Positions 1-9,342 of a stretch of DNA of 64,000 nucleotides are shown in pieces. The stretch is from assembly GCA_964016985.1 (NCBI GenBank), contig OZ024823.1, positions 130,158,112 to 130,222,111 on the forward strand, in the 5' to 3' direction. The notes beneath the pieces were generated by a model, which did not search any database, had not been told where the DNA came from, and saw nothing but the letters and a program-made list of their open reading frames with translations. The DNA comes from Anodontia alba. Taxonomy: Eukaryota > Mollusca > Bivalvia > Lucinida > Lucinidae. The position numbers were made by a program, and so were the translations under genes. The stretch's first letter is position 1; each line of letters opens with the position of its first letter.

Positions 1-92
1 TTTGGCAATAATGCAAGTGGACTTCATGGGGTTTACAATTTTCATAAACAAAACAAAAGAAAAATGTTCTAGGCAGACAATGTGTTTCCTGT

Positions 93-272
93 TTAACCCT
101 CAAAGCGCTTATCACAGTTGCAGCAGACGACAATTTGATTTTTTAGAGAAAATAAGGCTTGACATTTTCATTCAACGATTCACATGAAATATCAAGTATT
201 ATTTTTTTTCTGAAAAATAATAAAAAATAAATTGTCGTCTGCTACATTTTTTCTTAGCGCTTTAAGAGTTAA
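93..272. mobile_element. Family A fold-back MITE
   Basis: Starts TTAACCCTCAAAGCGC and ends GCGCTTTAAGAGTTAA, so the ends are inverted and flanked by TTAA. The arms carry GCAGCAGACGACAATTT and its complement AAATTGTCGTCTGC, then AGAAAATAAGGCTTGAC pairing with the other arm. A TTAA target plus terminal CCCT resembles piggyBac-type non-autonomous elements; that assignment is inferred. No coding capacity. Confidence 0.8.
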
Positions 273-335
273 TTACATATATTTGTTCATTTCTTAACTG
301 CTAATTTATTTTTTTATTTTGTGAATATCTCATTC

Positions 336-458
336 CGTATATACCCCAAGTATTCGGACATATAGGCCTGACCAAACAGTGTAGACTCGTATCAGACGCG
401 GCAGAACGCGGCGTCTTATCGGGATCTACACTGTTTGCCACTCATCCGGGAACTTTAA
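336..458. mobile_element. Family B fold-back element, partial
   Basis: Contains CCCCAAGTATTCGGACA at one side, then the hairpin ACAGTGTAGAC..ATCAGACGCGGC / GCGGCGTCTTATC..TCTACACTGTTTGCC. It matches the copy at 3310-3542 but lacks a clear far terminus. Confidence 0.6.
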
Positions 459-508
459 GTCAAACCAACAGATAGTAAATGGAACCGTTCAAATTACAAG
501 GACAAATA

Positions 509-782
509 CAGTCGATTCCCGTTATCTCGACCTCGCTTATCTCAAATAACCGCCTATCTCGAAGTGAAATTCTGTGCCCTGTTTTAACATGGAAATCTAA
601 TAACAGGTAACAAAATATTGTGGAAAATTTCCACAATATTTTCAATATATCTCTATCTTCAGGATTCAATTGTTAAATGTGGCTGTTCGATTTATTGTTT
701 TCCTCACTTCTGCAACTCTGATATTTCGAGATACTGAAGTGTTTCAGAGAGTCCCTTTGAATTTGAGATAACGAGTCGACTG
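509..782. mobile_element. Family T, pogo/Tigger-like MITE
   Basis: Begins CAGTCGATTCCCGTTATCTC and ends GAGATAACGAGTCGACTG, with TA on both sides. The centre holds a short palindrome, AATATTGTGG against CCACAATATT. A CAGT start, a TA target and a 'CGTTATCTCGA' terminus are typical of pogo/Tigger-type elements, so Tc1/mariner superfamily is a fair inference. A fuller copy lies at 50030-50362. Confidence 0.72.
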
Positions 783-1434
783 TATAATGAAGAATTAGAT
801 GACCGAATATTTAGAGTAAATATGGCGCATTAAAGTCTTTGCATGTACATACTCAGCTAAATTGTCTTTCTTTTATTGTTTTCTAAAGGATGCAATCATT
901 TTTTCATATTTCATTGATATATTGCTCGGATTCTTGGTATCAATTTGTTTTCATTAATAGTGCCACGTAAGCTAAAACAAAATCCTATGGTACGAGCGAA
1001 CAGATGAGATTCGAGTGAGCCTGGATATTCGTGCAATCTGATTATTGTCTTCTTGGATATTGTAGAATACTGTGTGTGCGTCCGTACGTTCAAGCGTGTG
1101 TGTATGTGTGTATCCTCGCTTTCCTTAATTGAGCCTGTAAGTGTATCATAACTTGTGCGCTCAGCGAAGACTCGAAGAAGCCTGCGCTTCTGCACTAAGG
1201 ATCCAAGTCGACTTCAGGTGGGCAGCCAATAAGTTTGACCTGTGTCTCCGCTGAACCATATTCTATGAGGCAAATTTTCTCATTTGAGGCTCCGTTCTTT
1301 AGGCGCACAACTGCATCGTCTGGATGTGAAAGGGAACTCGGTACTCACCTTAACAGTAGCCTTAATGCCTCACTGTAAAGCCATATCCCAGGAAAATTGT
1401 ATTTTGCCAACCAAACAGTCCGAACTACCTTGAA
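783..1434. other. Unassigned DNA
   Basis: No gene or confident repeat. A GT-rich patch (about 1068-1112) and a weak U-like motif (CTCAGCGAAGACTCGAAG near 1159) are the only structure seen. Confidence 0.5.
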
Positions 1435-1645
1435 TTAACCCTTGTCCTAAACCCGGATGTACCCTGCCTTTTCAAACAGTGTAGATCCAGATCAGTTGGC
1501 TTCTGAAGAAGCCAACTGATCTGGATCTGCACTGTTTGACATTAAGTATGTGAATTTATAGCAACAGTCTGGATCAAGTAATTTGATTGGCTGTAGATTG
1601 GAAGTAGGCGTGGCATCTTAATTTATTCAGCAGGACAAGGGTTAA
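1435..1645 (-). mobile_element. Family C fold-back MITE
   Basis: TTAACCCTTGTCC opens the element and GGACAAGGGTTAA closes it. The centre is a strong hairpin in which GATCAGTTGGCTTC pairs with GAAGCCAACTGATC, nested in the ACAGTGTAGATCC / GGATCTGCACTGTTTG arms. The flanks outside the hairpin are not palindromic (CGGATGTACCCTGC on one side, AATTTGATTGGCTG on the other), which gives the element a direction. TTAA plus CCC termini suggest piggyBac-type mobilisation (inference). Confidence 0.85.
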
Positions 1646-1792
1646 GACATACGTGAAATAGCAGTTAGCAACATTGTATATGCTTGGGTGCTCTACAAAC
1701 TGCGCTATCGTGACGGTAGCATACATTGATTAGTTGTCTAATCAGGGCCTTCACTGTTCGCTTACAGAATCCTTTGCATACTCTAATGCATA

Positions 1793-1930
1793 TTAACCCT
1801 TGTCCTGCTGAATAAATTAAGATGCCAAGCCCACTTTTAAGTTTCAGCCAATCAGATAACTTGATCCGCATTGTTGCTATACATATACTTAATGGCAAAC
1901 AGTGCAGATCCAGATCAGTTGGCTTCTGCA
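1793..1930 (+). mobile_element. Family C MITE, truncated
   Basis: Starts TTAACCCTTGTCCTGCTGAA and runs normally to GTTGGCTTCTGCAG, then stops exactly in the hairpin loop. The next bases belong to a family D copy. The second arm and second terminus are missing, so a rearrangement or deletion at the cruciform tip is likely. Confidence 0.8.
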
Positions 1931-1936
1931 GAATAA

Positions 1937-2204
1937 ATATTCAAATAAATTTAAAATTCCACCACCAAAAAATGAAAGTTTTCAGATAAAAATTCTGATA
2001 TTTTCATATTTCTGCTCCAAACATAGATTGTGGATACTCGTTAGAACCGCCTCTAACGTTAGACGATTCTAACGAGTATCCACAATCTATGGTTTTTGAG
2101 CAGAAATAAAAAAAAACAATAATTTATACCCCTGTAAACCCCAGTTTTACTATATAAAAGTGGGGTTGAAGGGGATCAAAATTATATAGGTATCTTTTCG
2201 TGAT
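1937..2204. mobile_element. Family D fold-back element, left end lost
   Basis: Core arms ACATAGATTGTGGATACTCG and CGAGTATCCACAATCTATG enclose a GC-richer loop. The right side carries TACCCCTGTAAACCCCAGTT and ends TATCTTTTCGTGATG, like the copies at 4589, 12873 and 50917. The usual left end (ATTACGAAAACA) is absent where it meets the truncated C copy. Confidence 0.78.
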
Positions 2205-2254
2205 GTTGTGTAACTTCTAGTTTGGCTATAATGCACACCAAGCCATTCCGTAGC

Positions 2255-2323
2255 GGAATCTACTCTAAAAGGAAGGAATTTGCTCCCTCTGGGAGCAAAT
2301 TCTTTCCTTTTAGAGTAGATTCC
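2255..2323. repeat. Family W palindrome
   Basis: GGAATCTACTCTAAAAGGAA pairs with TTCCTTTTAGAGTAGATTCC around GAATTTGCTCCCTCTGGGAG. Degenerate relatives occur near 9012-9055, 9642-9700 and 18440-18475, which suggests a small dispersed fold-back family. Confidence 0.6.
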
Positions 2324-3309
2324 TTTTTCAGAAGGGCACTAAGTAATTTTCACAGAATTGCCTCCCCCTGAAAGAAGCACATATAGATTGCACACGCTCG
2401 CTAATCTGTACAATCGCTGTTCCATAAGATCCCACTTTTGCTTCATGTGGCCAGATGTATCATGTTATGATATAAGCCTGTTCATGAGAAAATAATGTCT
2501 TCTTGTATGTGAGAGCTGCATCTGCGCAGGAAGTGGCGTAGACATGCGCAGTTGGGTCTGGTTATATCCAAATATAGTCATGTTGAACTGCGCATGCTCT
2601 GACGAGACTGTAAGCATGCGCAGGTCACACATACCAGAAGACAAGTTTTGTTGCGACGCCGACTGACTGTCTGTGTGTTTGTGTGTTGACGTGCTGAGTG
2701 CTAAACTCGTTTTGATTGGTTTTGACGGAAGAAGTGGGCGAGGCAACAGAAAATCTGCAGTAGACAGTACATGTAGGTATTTTATTTGCTTTCTTTACTC
2801 CGCAGGGTTCAAAAAATAATGTGACGCTACTGACGAAGACCCAAATTTTGCTGCATCATTACGTGATCATCCTTATAGTTTCTGACCCCACTTTTTACTA
2901 TGTAAAGTAGTAAAAGGAGGATTTCTTTTTATGGTCGTATTTAAAACCTCAGATATAATTTAAGATACCTACCTGTTTAACCATGCACTGAAAATGAGAG
3001 GAGCCAAACTTTGCGCAAGCACCTTAGAGAAATTTCGAAGTGAAAACTATACTTTAACCAGCTGATTACAAATACACTCTGACAATATGGAGGACGTAGA
3101 CAATCTGACATTTCAAGTCTTTTTGTCTATGAAAGATAGGAAAAATATCATTAATTTTCATCTGATTATAAGGCCTACAGAGTACTTTAGCTTAAAATGC
3201 ATACGAGATGGACCACGTAATGATGCATGACGTCTTGGTTGAGCTTACACCTGCACACGCCAGGGGCGGATCCAGAATTGTTTCTGAGAGAGTTCCATAT
3301 GATCAAATA
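2324..3309. other. Unassigned DNA
   Basis: Contains CATGCGCA-rich stretches around 2520-2650 but no gene or terminal repeat that I can support. Confidence 0.5.
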
Positions 3310-3542
3310 ACCGTACTGTCTCTAAATATTCGGAAAGACAGGCCTGAGGAAACAGTGTAGACCCAGATCAGACGCCGCAGAACGCGGCGTCTGATCAGGG
3401 TCTACACTGTTTGCCACTCATCCAGCAATCTTACACACATTCATAGGTAGTAAAATGGACTTGTTAAAGAGAAGTATAAGGTAAAAAGTTGTTGAAGAGA
3501 AATATAAGGTAAAAAGTTAAGGATATGGATATTTAGGGTGAA
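3310..3542. mobile_element. Family B fold-back element
   Basis: TCTAAATATTCGGAAAGACA at one end answers ATATGGATATTTAGGG at the other. The hairpin core GATCAGACGCCGC / GCGGCGTCTGATC sits between ACAGTGTAGACCC and GGTCTACACTGTTTGCC. A 22-bp stretch near 3471-3512 (AGAAATATAAGGTAAAAAG-like) is imperfectly duplicated. Confidence 0.68.
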
Positions 3543-3726
3543 TTCATAAATCCTAAATTTATCCAAAATTCCCCGTGAAAATGAACTTTTGAGTCAAAGG
3601 GAGGCTGGACTGAACCCCGAACTTCCTCTGAATCCGCCCCTGCATGCGGTTTTTGTATGATTTTGTCTTTCGCCGACGAGCTTCTAATTTTGTTAAAGGC
3701 ATCTTGGATATAAGATGATAATACCT

Positions 3727-3915
3727 ATTAACCCTGAATAGATGTCCTAAAATTTGAATTTGAACAAAATTACTTCCTGTTAATATGTCTAAATGCTGCT
3801 GGATTAATGACAAATAGCACAGACCCTGATCAGACACTACGTTCTTTGGCGTTTGATCTAGGAGTTCACTGTTTGCTGGGACCTATCTATTCTAATATTT
3901 AAGGTTAATACGGTA
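3727..3915. mobile_element. Family B-like element, diverged
   Basis: Ends in TAATATTTAAGGTTAATACGG. It holds a decayed core (ACAGACCCTGATCAGACACT and TTTGATCTAGGAGTTCACTG) and the B-specific internal phrase CTAAATGCTGCTGGATTAATG. Confidence 0.55.
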
Positions 3916-3945
3916 ATATTTTTCCCATTCTGCCAGAAATTAAGT

Positions 3946-4160
3946 CTTAATCTTTGTCATGCTGAATAAATTAAGATGCCCTGCCCACTTCTAAATGTCA
4001 GCCAATCAGATTACTTGATCCAGATTGTTGATATAAATCCATATACTGAATGGCAAACAGTGCAGATCCAGATCAGTTGGCTTCTTCAGAAGCCAACTGA
4101 TCTGGATCTACACTGTTTGCAATGGCAGAGTATATCCGGGTTCAGCAGGACAAGGGTTAA
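3946..4160 (+). mobile_element. Family C fold-back MITE
   Basis: AATAAATTAAGATGCC and GCCAATCAGATTACTTGATC precede the hairpin; GTATATCCGGGTTCAGCAGG follows it and the element ends CAAGGGTTAA. The hairpin arms (GATCAGTTGGCTTC / GAAGCCAACTGATC) match perfectly. The first TTAA has decayed to CTTAAT. Confidence 0.83.
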
Positions 4161-4588
4161 CATTTATTCTCCTTCGAAGACGATTTGATATGAAATTTTA
4201 ATCCTTCTTTTAGGAAAAAGTAACAATTCTGTACTGTGCAGATTTTAATTTCAGCTCAATGTTTGGTTTATAAGTAATTTCCTTTGTAGTGGGATAATTT
4301 GTTAATGCGTCATTCTAAATAATGATATTTTTGGTATGTTATAACCTCACCCTCTTTCTTCCCTACCTGCAACTCGAGCATTGCCAGTCGTGTAGCAGAA
4401 AATTGTTTAATTCCTTTTCTGCTGTTGTTTTTTTTTTTTTTTTTTTTACTCTCCTTAGATAATATAATGGCTTAAAGTGTGGACTACAGAGATATTGAAC
4501 AATATGAAAATATAAAAGCACTGAGCCAGAATAATTAATTTAAAAAATAGTCTGAAAAAAAAAGAACTGCTTACACTGATCTATTATC
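4161..4588. other. Unassigned DNA with poly-T
   Basis: No gene recognised. A run of about 20 T lies at about 4428-4447. Confidence 0.5.
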
Positions 4589-4867
4589 CATTACGAAAAC
4601 ACACCTATTCAAATATATAGAAAATTTCTCCTCCAAAAATTAAAAATTTTCAGATAAAAAACTGTGATATTTTTCATATTTCTGCTCAAAACATAGATTG
4701 TGGGTACTGGTTAGAACCGCCTCGGCGAGGCGGTTCTAACGAGTACCCACAATCTATGTTTTGAGCAGAAATAAAAAAAATAACTTATACCCCTGCAAAC
4801 CCCAGTTTTACTATATAAAAGTGGGGTTTAAGGGGGTCAAAATTACATAGGCGTGTTTTCGTGATGA
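4589..4867. mobile_element. Family D fold-back element, complete
   Basis: Best D copy. It starts CATTACGAAAACACACC and ends GGCGTGTTTTCGTGATG. A near-perfect palindrome occupies the centre (CATAGATTGTGGGTACTGG.. / ..GAGTACCCACAATCTATG, loop GCCTCGGCGAGGC). The right flank has a second small inverted repeat, CCCCAGTTTTACTATATAAA followed by AGTGGGG. No reading frame of note. The superfamily is not clear from the ends. Confidence 0.82.
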
Positions 4868-5138
4868 TACGACAAGGATCATGCGGAACAGCTATTCTAT
4901 TTGTACCAATACTCAATAAGAAGTCCAACAATGATCCGTATACTGCACGCAGAACATGTGTGCGAGGGCGGGGTATTTTTTTATAGTTGTTTTTGTTATT
5001 GTTGTTTTGTTGGTTTATAATTTATTACTTTCTGTGGCACAAAAACATGTCTTTTCTAAGTGCCCATGCTGATAAAAGGCAAGAAAACTCAATAAGCCTG
5101 ATTGGGCACATTGCATATCCTCAAAACTGAACTAGTCC

Positions 5139-5305
5139 AGTAAACTCTCTGTTACCAATCACAATTGCAGTAGACGTCATTTTGAAAAAAAAAAAAAAAA
5201 AAAAAATCTATCTTTTTTTTTTTTTTTTTTTTTTTCAGAGAAAAATAATGCTTGACTTTTCATGTGAATCGTCTTCTACAATCTTGTTTGGCGTTTTAAC
5301 GGTTA
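5139..5305. mobile_element. Family A MITE, degenerate
   Basis: GTTACCAATCACAATTGCAG and the opposite TTGTTTGGCGTTTTAACGG are recognisable A ends. The loop has become a long A run next to a long T run (about 5183-5235), itself a perfect fold-back. The arm ATGCTTGACTTTTCATGTG survives. Confidence 0.65.
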
Positions 5306-5344
5306 GAACATGTATCTTACCTATGCTGAACGCGAGAAAAGGGA

Positions 5345-5545
5345 CATTATACCGTATGAGAATAGCGGAGACCCAAATCAGCTCACGCATCCGCGCGGTC
5401 TGATCAGGATATTTTCTATTCATCGATATATGCTTATTCTATAGTATCCGATAAATCTGTAGCCGGGCAGCGAAGGTCATGATCAGACTTTGAGAAAGTG
5501 CAGGTTGATCTGAACTCTTGTTGCGCATATGGCAAATGGCCTATT
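5345..5545. repeat. Family U hairpin repeat
   Basis: AGCGGAGACCCAAATCAGC..CGCGCGGTCTGATCAGG, followed by GCGAAGGTCATGATCAGAC and GCAGGTTGATCTGAACTC, ending at GTTGCGCATATGGC. The same phrase set recurs near 6318, 7545, 7840, 11390, 13700 and 56722. Confidence 0.5.
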
Positions 5546-5581
5546 TTCGCACAATGCACATCGTATGCTGATAACCTTTAT

Positions 5582-5802
5582 TACCGTATTTACCCTAAGT
5601 ATTCGGACACCTCAACTCCTTACCATACTTGTTCAAAAATTTGAACAAGTTCAATTTACTATCCGATGTTGTGTCTAAAAATTGCTGGATGAATGGGGAA
5701 ACAGTGTAGACACAGATGAGACGCCGCGTTCTGCGGCGTCTCATCTGGGTCTACACTGTTTGCTCAGGCCTGTCTGTCCGAATATATACGGTAAATACGG
5801 TA
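5582..5802. mobile_element. Family B fold-back MITE, complete
   Basis: Clearest B copy. TACCGTATTTACCCTAAGTA at the left is matched in inverse by ATATACGGTAAATACGGTA at the right, so the outer TA may be the target duplication (Tc1/mariner-like, inference). The core GAGACGCCGC / GCGGCGTCTC sits in ACAGTGTAGAC and GTCTACACTGTTTGC arms. A smaller fold-back, TTGTTCAAAAATTTGAACAA, lies near the left. Confidence 0.82.
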
Positions 5803-6317
5803 TTCTAGATGTTTTAAGGTCTGGTGAATATTAATCCTGAACTTCTCTATAACCTAAATCCCGAACTTCGCTATACTTTAAGCTCCGAATTTCGCCATTT
5901 GCGAACATTTTTAAACTTTGTTAATAGCTGTTATTTTGGGTCGTTAAGTTTCAGTCTCACAGCTCACGAATTTGTATCAGCACGAATTTGTTTTGATGTA
6001 AATTTATCATGTATTATTATGTGTTACGTTTGATCCAAAAGTGCTGAGAAAATATGTCAGAATAGGCATTTAGTGTTCAATAGAATATGCATTCAAATTC
6101 TTAGTTAGCTTGAGCTTAAGTTAAAATATGGATTACCCGAGTGTGCGTGTCTGGAGACGCGCTGTTTTTAAATATGTAACCTTATAGTATGCACCCACAA
6201 TGCAAAAAGAGCCGAGGCAAACCGCCACCTTAGAATGGGGATTTTGCAACCAGCGAATGGCAATCCAATTTATATTTAGCGCTTCGCTAGTTCATGTTTG
6301 ATGCGCAGGTAACTGGT
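5803..6317. other. Unassigned DNA
   Basis: No recognisable gene. Short phrase repeats near 5824-5890 (CTGAACTTC / CCGAACTTCGCTATA) look like local duplication. Confidence 0.4.
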
Positions 6318-6712
6318 CCTCACGCAATATGCGAAAAGTGAAAACCCAGGTCAGCCTCTGCTTCCGCGCAGTCTGAGCAGGGATTTTTCTGTTCGTTGAT
6401 GTATTCTACTGTGTCGAATGATTCTGTAAGCAGGTATGGAATGTTCTGATGGGGCTGCGCGAGTACGGAGGCTGATTATGGCTTTCGTTTTCCTCATAAG
6501 AGACCTTTTTCGAGTTGTGCACATATTTAACACTTTGTTACCCAGCAGACACACAGCATTGAAACAACGTCGTTTCAACACGTTGATTCAACGTCCTGAC
6601 GTTGAATCGACGTGTTTCAACGTTGTATGTTTGCTGGGTAGTTTCTTGAAAATGTTCAAACTGCGTAGATTAAACTGCTTTCATGTCTGGGCCTTCGCTG
6701 TTGGCATATAGG
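6318..6712. mobile_element. Family U repeat interrupted by N
   Basis: Left part: GCGAAAAGTGAAAACCCAGG..CGCGCAGTCTGAGCAGGG. Right part: AACTGCGTAGATTAAACTGC..GGGCCTTCGCTGTTGGC. The family N palindrome at 6541-6638 splits it near the right end. Confidence 0.5.
6541..6638. mobile_element. Family N palindromic MITE
   Basis: Starts CCCAGCAGACACACAGC and ends TATGTTTGCTGGG, with TA next to both ends. The interior AACGTCGTTTCAACACGTTG pairs with TTGAATCGACGTGTTTCAACG. Related copies are at 8170-8262 and 44538-44656; the element at 7863 has similar CCCAG ends with a different interior. Confidence 0.72.
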
Positions 6713-6735
6713 TCCCCGGCCCAATGTAATTAACT

Positions 6736-6948
6736 TTAACCCTTAAAGCACCAATCACAACTTCAGCAGAGGGCATGTTGATTTATTGTTTTTTTCATTG
6801 TTCAGAGAAAATAAGACCTGATATTGCACGTGAGACACCTGTCTAGCAAATGATTCATATGAAATACCAGACTTATTTTCTATGAATGATAGTAAAAGAA
6901 AACTGTTTAGAATGTCGTCTGCTACAATTTTGCTTGGCGCTTCTATCA
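6736..6948. mobile_element. Family A fold-back MITE
   Basis: TTAACCCTTAAAGCACC start; GGCGCTTCTATCAG end. The arms AGAGAAAATAAGACCTGATA and TACCAGACTTATTTTCTATG, and the inner GTGAGACACCTGTCTAG.., form the usual fold-back. The right TTAA is lost. Confidence 0.72.
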
Positions 6949-7084
6949 GAATAATGAGCTGCGCCATGCCAAAAGAATTTTTTGGGGAATATGCGAATTA
7001 AAAAAGTCCGGATTACTCTGCGCATCCACACAGGCCTTCGTTGCGTCTTGTATATTTTGTCGTAACCGGTGATACTCTAAGTGG

Positions 7085-7256
7085 ACAAGGAATGCCTTCA
7101 TCAGAGCAGGCTTCTTTGGGTATTGCTGTCCGTCTATACCCCGGAGATATTTCTCCCCATGGCACTGCTCATATTATTACGCTACCATATGGTGGCCCAT
7201 GATTGGTGAATAAATTCTATTCTATTCTATATGTTCTATTCTATTCCTATACTATA
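7085..7256 (+). mobile_element. LINE 3' end with (ATTCT)n tail
   Basis: The segment ends GCCCATGATTGGTGAATAAA followed by repeated TTCTA units (7208-7255). An AATAAA-bearing 3' UTR followed by a short-unit tail is typical of CR1/L2-type LINE 3' ends. No coding part is visible, so this is a strongly 5'-truncated copy. Confidence 0.55.
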
Positions 7257-7332
7257 TAGTCAAATGTTCATATTGTGATAATCGTTTCTGTTAAGTTTTT
7301 ATTCTGGTTTTTATTTTCTTTTTAGCATTCAG

Positions 7333-7485
7333 CTCTTAAAGCACCAAGTAAAATGTGTAGCAGACGACATTCTATTTTCTTTTTCATAGAAAATAAGTTT
7401 TGAATTTAAAAGCCAACTTATTTGCTATAAAAAAATCATTTAAAAATGTCATCTGTTGCTGTTGTGAATGACGCTTTAAGGGTTG
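7333..7485. mobile_element. Family A MITE, internally shortened
   Basis: CTCTTAAAGCACCAAG at one side and GAATGACGCTTTAAGGGTT at the other. GCAGACGACATTCTATTTTC pairs with AAAATGTCATCTG. The inner fold-back is shorter than in the 45640 copy. Confidence 0.65.
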
Positions 7486-7544
7486 AAATATTTTGACCTA
7501 GTTGCAAAGATATTTATCATAGTTATGCAGTGATAAAGTGGGCC

Positions 7545-7740
7545 CCGTTTGTACATGCGAACCGAAGACCCAGAACAGCTTGTGCATCTGACCAGGATTC
7601 TGAAGCACCGAAGTATTTGTAAGCGGTTAGTGACTGTGGTAGTGATAGTGTGCGAGTTCGCTGGCTGAGCTAGGCTTTCGCTGTGGTATATGCCATGATG
7701 AAGGAACATGTCGGAAATTGGGCATCGTCCGATCAGAGCC
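7545..7740. repeat. Family U fragment
   Basis: GTACATGCGAACCGAAGACC..GTGCATCTGACCAGGATTC, then CTGAGCTAGGCTTTCGCTG. Decayed U phrases, no clear ends. Confidence 0.35.
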
Positions 7741-7839
7741 ACAGTATCATTGCATGCTACAGATAATGCTGAAAGTAGACTGATCTACGCCAGTTGATGC
7801 ACAACATCACAAAAGGAACCTTATGGCATATGCGAAGAG

Positions 7840-8165
7840 CAAGGTTTGGGTCAAACAGCGCGTCCCAGCTAGCATTCTACATAGATCTACAGCGGGCCGT
7901 TATCGGCCCGTCAGGGTATTCTACATAAATCTATAGCGGGCCGTTATCGGCCCGTCAGCTACCCTGACGGACCGATAACGGCCCGCTGTAGATTTATGTA
8001 GAATGCTTACTGGGATCTGTGCAGTCCGAACAGTAATTCTCTTTTCATCGAGATATTCTACAGTATACAATGATTCTGTAAGCAGGTAAGGAAAACACTG
8101 ATCAGACTTTGAAGATGTGCAGGCAGACCTGGGCCTTCGTTGCGTGCTTAAACATTAAGAGTCCT
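7840..8165. mobile_element. Family U repeat with insertion
   Basis: Starts GCATATGCGAAGAGCAAGG; continues after an inserted palindrome (7863-8013) with ATTCTACAGTATACAATGAT.., CTGATCAGACTTTGAAGATG and CTGGGCCTTCGTTGCGTGC. The U phrases on both sides are in consistent order, which supports insertion. Confidence 0.5.
7863..8013. mobile_element. CCCAG-ended palindromic element
   Basis: TCCCAGCTAGCATTCTACAT and the inverse ATGTAGAATGCTTACTGGGA form the ends. Inside, AGCGGGCCGTTATCGGCCCG occurs twice on one arm (about 7892 and 7937) and once as its complement on the other arm, so one arm carries an extra tandem unit. Confidence 0.68.
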
Positions 8166-8169
8166 TTTC

Positions 8170-8262
8170 CCAGGAAACACATAGCATCACAACAACGTTA
8201 TGACGTCGTAGCGGCGCCGTCGAAACGACATTGTTCCGATGTTTGTGTGCTTACTAGCTTCC
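8170..8262. mobile_element. Family N-like palindrome
   Basis: CCCAGGAAACACATAGCATC and GATGTTTGTGTGCTTACTAG, with internal ACGACATTGTTCCGATG. A diverged relative of 6541-6638. Confidence 0.55.
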
Positions 8263-8435
8263 TACATTGTGCATCTTACTGCCTGTTTAGCATGACGGCG
8301 GGCCGCAAATAAGGCAATGCTGTTGATGTTTGCTTGTAAGGATGAGAAGATGTTAAGTTAGTTTATACGAGGCTTTGTGTGAATGCCGTGAGGTGCTGAG
8401 GTGAGAGGTCAGAAAACAGCCCTATTTCATATTCG

Positions 8436-8650
8436 ATTAACCCATTTATACCGAGTTCACTCTTCTACCTTACTGTTTGGACAGGATCATTTTAACGTAA
8501 GGAGTGTCTGGTTAGTTTTTATTAGTACCATGTTTTATGGAAACTATTGTCCTAAATGCAAACAGTGTAGACCAAGATCAGACGCCGCAATTTGCGGTGT
8601 CTAATCTTGGTCTACACTGTTTGCCAATGTCCCTTCTGTGGGACACTAGG
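8436..8650. mobile_element. Fold-back element with the shared core
   Basis: Begins near TTAACCCATTTATACCGAG. A strong hairpin (GCAAACAGTGTAGACC..GATCAGACGCCGC / GCGGTGTCTAATC..GGTCTACACTGTTTGC) lies at 8558-8626. The termini differ from B, C and E and may be TTAA-CCCAT type like F. The right end is not clear. Confidence 0.55.
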
Positions 8651-8792
8651 CGTAAATTGGTTAAGACAGTTCAAAGAGTGTCACGATTATCTATTTTGGC
8701 ACCAAAATACCAACAAACAATAATGTCGAAAATCCGTCTGCAAATTTAAACAAATGATAAATAAGTTCATGTTGAACAGTCAAAGACTCAGT

Positions 8793-8862
8793 GGCAAAAA
8801 GCGTAGTTTCTGATCAGGCTGCTCACAATGAGACACTCATCTGGATCTACGCTGTTTGCAGT
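8793..8862. repeat. Degenerate shared-core hairpin
   Basis: GGCAAAAAGCGTAG..TCTGATCAGGCTGC pairs poorly with AGACACTCATCTGGATC..TACGCTGTTTGC. Same core motif, termini not identifiable. Confidence 0.45.
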
Positions 8863-8927
8863 CTGAGACGTCTAAAACGTTATTCACCATATTCATACTT
8901 GAAGCCTAAAGGAGAACGGACACCTCT

Positions 8928-8968
8928 GGGGGTGGGGTTGGGGGGGGGGGAGGAGGAGAGGAAAGGGG
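8928..8968 (+). repeat. G-rich tract
   Basis: Runs of three or more G separated by short spacers, ending in a purine-only GAGGAGGAGAGGAAAGGGG stretch. It could form a G-quadruplex; no promoter or gene is apparent beside it. Confidence 0.5.
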
Positions 8969-9120
8969 CTACGTCTCTGACGCTTGTTGTTGGGGTTTTT
9001 CATTACAGCAAAGAATCTGAGAGCAAATCCTTTCCTTTAAGAACAGCCCTTATTGATGAAAGATTTTAAATACCAGGAGAAACTGTCTGTCTGAAACTAT
9101 TATCTCCCTTTGCAATATGG

Positions 9121-9342
9121 TGGCAAACACTTTCAGGTGCTGCCAGTCACATGCTATGGGCAAATTCAGCAGACGACAAACTACGATATGTTTTCTTATT
9201 TTTTCCAGAAAATAGAATTTGACACTCCAAGCAAATTGTCTCATTTAGAGACAATCTGCATGTAGTGTCAATTTCTTTTTTCTAGAGAAATATTTCAAAA
9301 TGTCGTCTGCTGAAATTTTCACTCAGCATGCGAAGTATTCAA
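9121..9342. mobile_element. Family G fold-back element
   Basis: CAAATTCAGCAGACGACAAAC and ATGTCGTCTGCTGAAATTTT lie near the two ends; GCAAATTGTCTC / GAGACAATCTGC form the loop. The right terminus CTCAGCATGCGAAGT is the inverse of the G start (CTTAGCATGCTGGG). Confidence 0.68.

Noticed and set aside
5183..5236. Polyadenylation tail or processed-transcript signature (A run next to T run)
   Set aside because: It sits at the loop of a family A fold-back, so it is better explained as loop expansion than as a retrocopy tail.
8928..8968. Promoter or CpG-island-like element
   Set aside because: G-rich but on one strand only, without CpG enrichment or an adjacent gene; kept only as a low-complexity tract.
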